Shown here: positions 5,439-8,538 of the stretch, in pieces | Layout of the letters: every line of letters begins with the position of its first letter | Numbering within the stretch: the first letter of the stretch is position 1 | Translations under genes and position numbers: made by a program | Assembly: GCA_050014755.1 (NCBI GenBank) | Contig: JBEKCS010000098.1 | Span: forward strand, 1 to 8,538 | Length of the DNA: 8,538 nucleotides | From: Bog-756 sp050014755 | GTDB lineage: Bacteria > Actinomycetota > Acidimicrobiia > Acidimicrobiales > RAAP-2 | Direction of reading: 5' to 3' | The notes under the pieces: generated by a model | Database searches by the model: none | Told to the model about the DNA's origin: nothing | The model's input: the letters and a program-made list of their open reading frames with translations, nothing else

Positions 5439-6932
5439 TCATGAGGTGGGGGTCCCTCCGGAGGACAGCAGGTTCGCCGCGTACCGCAGCCGGGCCAGGG
5501 TGCGCTCGGAACCGAGCACCTCGAGCGACTCGAACAGGGGCGGCCCCACCCTGCGCCCGGTGACCGCGATGCGGATCGGGGCCTGGGCCTTGCCCAGTTT
5601 GCGGCCCACCGATTCGGCTACGTCATTGGTGGCGGCGTGCAGCGAGGCGCTGGTCCAGTCGCTGACCAGGTCCCCGTAGGCGAGGATGGCCGCGTCCAGG
5701 ATGGCCGGTGCACCGTCGTCGCCAGCCATCGCCTTTGCCCATGCCTCCTGGTCGAACTCGGGCACGTCGAGGAACAAGAAGTCGACCATGGTCGGCACCT
5801 CGCCGAGCATCGACACCCGCTCCTGGACGACCGGCGCCATGGCGAGGAACACCGACTCGTCGAAGGCGTCCCCGGGCCACGGAGCGGACTCGCCGGTCAA
5901 CCACGGGCGACAGGCCTCGACGAACGCGGCGACGGACAGGGCCCGGATGTACTCGCCGTTCATGTGGGTGAGCTTGGCCACGTCGAAGAACGCCGGGGAG
6001 TGGTTGACGTCGGCCAGGGAGAACCATTCGACCATCTGGTCACGGGTGAAGATCTCCGACTCGTCGTTGGGGGGGCTCCACCCGAGGAGGCCCAGGTAGT
6101 TCACGAACGCCTCGGGCAGGTACCCCTGGTCGCGGTACGACTCGACGGCCACCGGGTCCTTGCGCTTGGACAGCTTCTTCCTGGCCTCGTTGACCAGCAT
6201 GGGGAGGTGGGCGAAGACCGGCAACTCCGGCGTGGGGGCACCGGGCTCGCCGAAGCTGCCGTCGGTCGTCCAACCGATGGCAGCCAATGCCTCCCAGATC
6301 AGCACGCCCTTCGGCGTGGTGGGGAGCAGGTCCTCGCCCCGGATGACGTGGGTGATGGCCATGTCGATGTCGTCGACCACATTGGCCAGCACGAACAGGG
6401 GGGCGCCGGACCCCTTGACGGCCACGAAGTCGTCCATGGCCGAACACGGGAATTCGACATCGCCACGGATCACGTCGGCGACGACGGTCACCCCGGCGTC
6501 GGGCGTGCGGAAGCGCAGTGCCCGACCGTCGCCACGCGGCAGCCCCAGCTCGCGGCAGTGCCCGTCGTAGCCGGGGGTCAGGATCCCTGCCGCCTTGTTG
6601 CGTGCCGTCACCTCGTCGTGGGTGCAGCCACAGGCATACAGGCGGCCCGCGTCCCACAGTGCGTCGGTGGCCTCGTGGTAGCGGGCGGTCCGGAGCGACT
6701 GGCGGTACGGGCCCTCGTCGGGGTCCATGCCCAACCAGTGCAGAGCGTTCAGGATCCCGTCGACCCACTCCTCGCGGTTGCGCTCGGCGTCGGTGTCCTC
6801 GATCCGGAGCACGAAGGTGCCGCCGGTCCGGCGGGCCTCCAGCCAGTTGAAGAGCGCGGTCCTGGCGCTTCCCACGTGGAAGTAGCCCGTCGGTGACGGG
6901 GCGAATCGGACCCTCGGGGAGTCGGGGGGCAC
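5439..6932 (-). CDS. gltX: glutamyl-tRNA synthetase
   Basis: Class I synthetase of 497 aa, a normal length, that attaches glutamate to tRNA-Glu in the cytoplasm. It would also charge tRNA-Gln if the organism uses the Glu-tRNA(Gln) amidotransferase route. The ATP-binding signature is present as P-S-P-T-G-Y-F-H-V-G-S (12-22), with H-V-G-S in place of HIGH. K-L-S-K-R (253-257) is the KMSKS loop. A zinc-knuckle-like C101-x-C103 with C126 is visible, but the usual fourth ligand two residues on is Glu. The C-terminal half carries the anticodon-binding helical region. GTG 6932 is used: GAGGA abuts it directly, and the ferredoxin stop is only 7 bp upstream, which suggests coupling. The ATG overlapping its stop codon may mark the original start of the DUF218 gene. 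The nearby tRNA-Gln and tRNA-Glu genes are its likely substrates. Confidence 0.97.
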   Translation of the reverse strand: MPPDSPRVRFAPSPTGYFHVGSARTALFNWLEARRTGGTFVLRIEDTDAERNREEWVDGILNALHWLGMDPDEGPYRQSLRTARYHEATDALWDAGRLYACGCTHDEVTARNKAAGILTPGYDGHCRELGLPRGDGRALRFRTPDAGVTVVADVIRGDVEFPCSAMDDFVAVKGSGAPLFVLANVVDDIDMAITHVIRGEDLLPTTPKGVLIWEALAAIGWTTDGSFGEPGAPTPELPVFAHLPMLVNEARKKLSKRKDPVAVESYRDQGYLPEAFVNYLGLLGWSPPNDESEIFTRDQMVEWFSLADVNHSPAFFDVAKLTHMNGEYIRALSVAAFVEACRPWLTGESAPWPGDAFDESVFLAMAPVVQERVSMLGEVPTMVDFLFLDVPEFDQEAWAKAMAGDDGAPAILDAAILAYGDLVSDWTSASLHAATNDVAESVGRKLGKAQAPIRIAVTGRRVGPPLFESLEVLGSERTLARLRYAANLLSSGGTPTS

Positions 6933-6939
6933 TCCTCGG

Positions 6940-7137
6940 TTACTCGTCCTCGACGATGGTGATCGCCCCGGTCGGGCAGCCGTTGGCCGCCTGGCGCACC
7001 GCCTCGCGGAGCTCCTCGCCCGGATGCTCGTTCAACACGTAGAGGAAGCCGTCGTCGCGGACCTCGAATACCTCGGGGGCGATGCCCATGCAGACGGCGT
7101 TGCTGGCGCACTCGTCGTAGTCCACAACAATTTTCAC
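6940..7137 (-). CDS. small [3Fe-4S]-type ferredoxin
   Basis: Cytosolic electron carrier of 65 aa. The cluster ligands are C10, C16 and C54, the last in the C-P-T-G-A-I motif. The usual second cysteine of CxxCxxC is N13 here (C-A-S-N-A-V-C), so a [3Fe-4S] cluster is expected, as in actinobacterial ferredoxins that serve cytochromes P450 and similar oxidases. The protein is acidic throughout, typical of ferredoxins. GTG 7137 is favoured by GGAGG six bases upstream and by an N-terminus (M-K-I-V-V-D) normal for the family. The frame is open further upstream, but it would run into the divergent gene. It is the first gene of the minus-strand unit with gltX. No redox partner is encoded in the window, so its client is unknown. 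Confidence 0.93.
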   Translation of the reverse strand: MKIVVDYDECASNAVCMGIAPEVFEVRDDGFLYVLNEHPGEELREAVRQAANGCPTGAITIVEDE

Positions 7138-7169
7138 GGCGATCCTCCGGGTGTTCGGCGAGAAGGCCC

Positions 7170-7175
7170 ACTGTA
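7170..7175 (-). promoter_or_regulatory. candidate -10 box for the ferredoxin-gltX unit
   Basis: The minus strand reads TACAGT (TANNNT). Transcription would start near 7163, leaving a leader of about 25 nt that includes the GGAGG before GTG 7137. The -35 is unclear in this very GC-rich stretch. Confidence 0.4.
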
Positions 7176-7214
7176 CCGGCCACCGGGCCGGGTGCCGGGA
7201 CAGCGGCCGTCTGC

Positions 7215-7220
7215 TAGAAC
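7215..7220 (+). promoter_or_regulatory. candidate -10 box for a leaderless phosphoesterase transcript
   Basis: TAGAAC is followed by six bases and then GTG 7227, the same spacing as at 2905-2917. No Shine-Dalgarno is present before the GTG. The box departs from TANNNT at its last base. Confidence 0.4.
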
Positions 7221-7226
7221 TCCGCC

Positions 7227-8492
7227 GTGAAGACCCGACGAATGCCGTATCCTCGCCGTCCCGGCTACCGGACACCTCTGGCCGCGTGGCTGACCGCCAC
7301 CCTCGCCCTGGCCATGGCCGCGTGTTCATCCGGGGCCTCGTCGTCGGCCACGACCGCACGGTCGGCCTCCACCACCGTCGCGACCACCACGACGTCGACG
7401 ACCTCCGACGACCGTCTCCCGCCGGTGCGCCACGTGTTCATCATCGTGCTGGAGAACGAGGACTACGCCGACTCGTTCGGCGACCCGGCCGCCGACCCCT
7501 ACCTTGCCACCACCCTCCCCTCGAAAGGGGCACTGTTGACCGAGTACTACGCCATCGGTCACTTCTCGAACGACAACTACGTCGCCCTCGTCTCGGGCCA
7601 GGCGCCCAACCCGGACACCCAGGGCGACTGCCTGATGTACGACGATTTCCCTCCCACCTCCACGATCGAGCCCGACGGACTGGTCACCGGATCGGGGTGC
7701 GTGTACCCGGCGGACGTGCCCACCATCGCCAACCAGCTCGATTCCGCCGGCCTGACATGGAAGGCCTACATGCAGGACATGGGAGACATTCCCACCCGGG
7801 AGTCGGCCGTCTGCGGTCATCCCGTCGTCGGTACCGCCGACCGCACGGAGTTGGCGACCCCCGGCGACGGCTACGCGGCCCGCCACGACCCGTTCGTCTA
7901 CTTCCACTCGATCATCGACGACGCAGCCCGTTGCGACGCCCGTGTCGTGCCGCTCGGCACCACCACCGGGGCGCTGCCGGCCTCCGCACCGCCGGGCACC
8001 ACCGGTCTCGCCACGGACCTGCGATCGGTGGCCACCACGCCCAACTACAGCTTCATCACGCCGAATCTGTGCAACGACGGGCACGACGCACCGTGCGTGA
8101 ACCAGACCGCTTCGGCCAGTGCCGGCACCAACATCGACGCCTTCTTGTCGACCTGGGTCCCGCTCATCACCCACTCCCCGGCCTTCACCAAGGACGGGCT
8201 GCTCATCGTGACCTTCGACGAGGCCGACTCCACCGGACCCACGGCCGACGCGTCGGCATGCTGCAACGAGCAGCCGGGCCCGGCGGCCAGCCTTCCGGGT
8301 GAGACCGGGCCGGGTGGGGGACGGATCGGCACCGTGCTGATCTCGCCGTTCATCCGGTCGGGCACGGTCAGCGACGTTCCCTACAACCACTACTCGACGC
8401 TCGCCACGATCGAGGACCTGTTCGGCCTGCCCAAGCTGGGTGAGGCGGCGAACACGTCCTCGACCTTCGGCCACGACGTGTTCAACCGCTGA
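7227..8492 (+). CDS. exported lipoprotein phosphoesterase (AcpA/SapM-like, PF04185)
   Basis: A 421-aa extracytoplasmic phosphatase. The N-terminus has basic residues (R4-R15), a hydrophobic core and a lipobox-like M-A-A-C, with C33 as the probable lipidation site. A Ser/Thr/Ala-rich linker follows (34-61), so the enzyme is tethered outside the membrane. Family motifs in order are V-F-I-I-V-L-E-N-E-D-Y (70-80; E76 and N77 likely metal ligands), G-H-F-S-N-D-N-Y (111-118) with S-G-Q-A-P-N just after it, F-I-T-P-N-L-C-N-D-G-H-D (276-287), L-I-V-T-F-D-E-A-D (326-334) and Y-N-H-Y-S-T (386-391). These match the acid phosphatase/phospholipase C superfamily, whose members release phosphate from monoesters or cleave phospholipid headgroups. 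The length and short motif spacing favour a phosphatase over a large phospholipase C. Six cysteines beyond C33 may form disulfides. GTG 7227 fits the leaderless promoter. It is divergent from the ferredoxin gene. Confidence 0.9.
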   Translation: MKTRRMPYPRRPGYRTPLAAWLTATLALAMAACSSGASSSATTARSASTTVATTTTSTTSDDRLPPVRHVFIIVLENEDYADSFGDPAADPYLATTLPSKGALLTEYYAIGHFSNDNYVALVSGQAPNPDTQGDCLMYDDFPPTSTIEPDGLVTGSGCVYPADVPTIANQLDSAGLTWKAYMQDMGDIPTRESAVCGHPVVGTADRTELATPGDGYAARHDPFVYFHSIIDDAARCDARVVPLGTTTGALPASAPPGTTGLATDLRSVATTPNYSFITPNLCNDGHDAPCVNQTASASAGTNIDAFLSTWVPLITHSPAFTKDGLLIVTFDEADSTGPTADASACCNEQPGPAASLPGETGPGGGRIGTVLISPFIRSGTVSDVPYNHYSTLATIEDLFGLPKLGEAANTSSTFGHDVFNR

Positions 8493-8495
8493 CGC

Positions 8496-8509
8496 CGCCG
8501 GGCCCGGCG
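8496..8509. terminator. GC-rich palindrome after the phosphoesterase
   Basis: CGCCGGGCCCGGCG is perfectly palindromic and begins four bases after the stop at 8492. It could fold as a 5-bp stem with a GGCC loop. A second GGGCCC lies at 8523-8528. No T-run follows. Confidence 0.3.
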
Positions 8510-8529
8510 CGACCGGTGCGACGGGCCCC

Positions 8530-8535
8530 TAGCCT
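8530..8535 (+). promoter_or_regulatory. possible -10 box of a gene beyond the window
   Basis: TAGCCT fits TANNNT at the right edge, just after the palindrome. By analogy with the two other plus-strand boxes, a start codon would be expected near 8542, outside the window. Confidence 0.2.
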
Positions 8536-8538
8536 CTT

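Noticed and set aside
5637..6896. 419-aa plus-strand frame opposite gltX
   Set aside because: Antisense to a certain gltX gene. Its composition is that of a codon-bias shadow.
7138..7359. Longer N-terminus for the ferredoxin
   Set aside because: GTG 7137 has a strong GGAGG at good spacing and gives a standard ferredoxin. The extension would overlap the divergent gene.
7151..8474. Long alternative frames on both strands over the phosphoesterase
   Set aside because: They are Arg-rich or Gly-rich shadows of a gene with signal peptide and family motifs in the third frame.

Overview
This window looks like chromosome from a high-GC actinobacterium. The class Acidimicrobiia is my best guess, but it rests only on composition, gene style and leaderless-looking promoters. 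From about 2760 rightward, codon third positions are almost always G or C. From 1 to about 2450 the DNA is visibly less GC-rich, with more mixed codon use, which fits a more recently acquired segment.

Left region (1-2503), edge of an integrated element. It holds a possible end of a small reading frame, a conserved hypothetical protein (267-1091), and a tyrosine recombinase on the minus strand (1180 to about 2373). The recombinase starts about 130 bp from the 3' end of an intact tRNA-Glu gene, the usual layout of an element integrated at a tRNA 3' end. Short direct repeats and a hairpin lie between the two. The far end of the element is not in the window.

Centre (2504-2761), a minus-strand tRNA-Gln(CTG) to tRNA-Glu(CTC) transcription unit with hairpins in its spacer. 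Divergent from it is a two-gene plus-strand unit (2917-4730) with a 4-bp ATGA overlap: an FAD-dependent amine oxidase of the HpnW-like family (TIGR03364) and a phosphonatase-like HAD hydrolase (TIGR03351). Together they would oxidatively deaminate an aminophosphonate and then cleave the C-P bond of the resulting aldehyde.

Right region (4751-8538). A minus-strand unit runs 3Fe-4S ferredoxin, glutamyl-tRNA synthetase (gltX), then a membrane-anchored DUF218/YdcF-like protein whose start is problematic. Divergent from the ferredoxin is a plus-strand exported lipoprotein phosphoesterase of the acid phosphatase/phospholipase C family.

Two functional themes emerge. First, GltX lies near tRNA-Glu and tRNA-Gln, which would both be its substrates if the organism makes Gln-tRNA by transamidation. 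Second, an extracytoplasmic phosphatase lies close to a cytoplasmic phosphonate-cleaving pair, which hints at phosphorus scavenging. Both plus-strand transcription units seem to use leaderless GTG starts, with a TANNNT-like -10 box six bases upstream. I found no CRISPR array, insertion sequence or rRNA, and no clearly new multi-gene system. The best leads are the phosphonate pair, the tRNA spacer hairpins, the integration junction and the DUF218 start anomaly.
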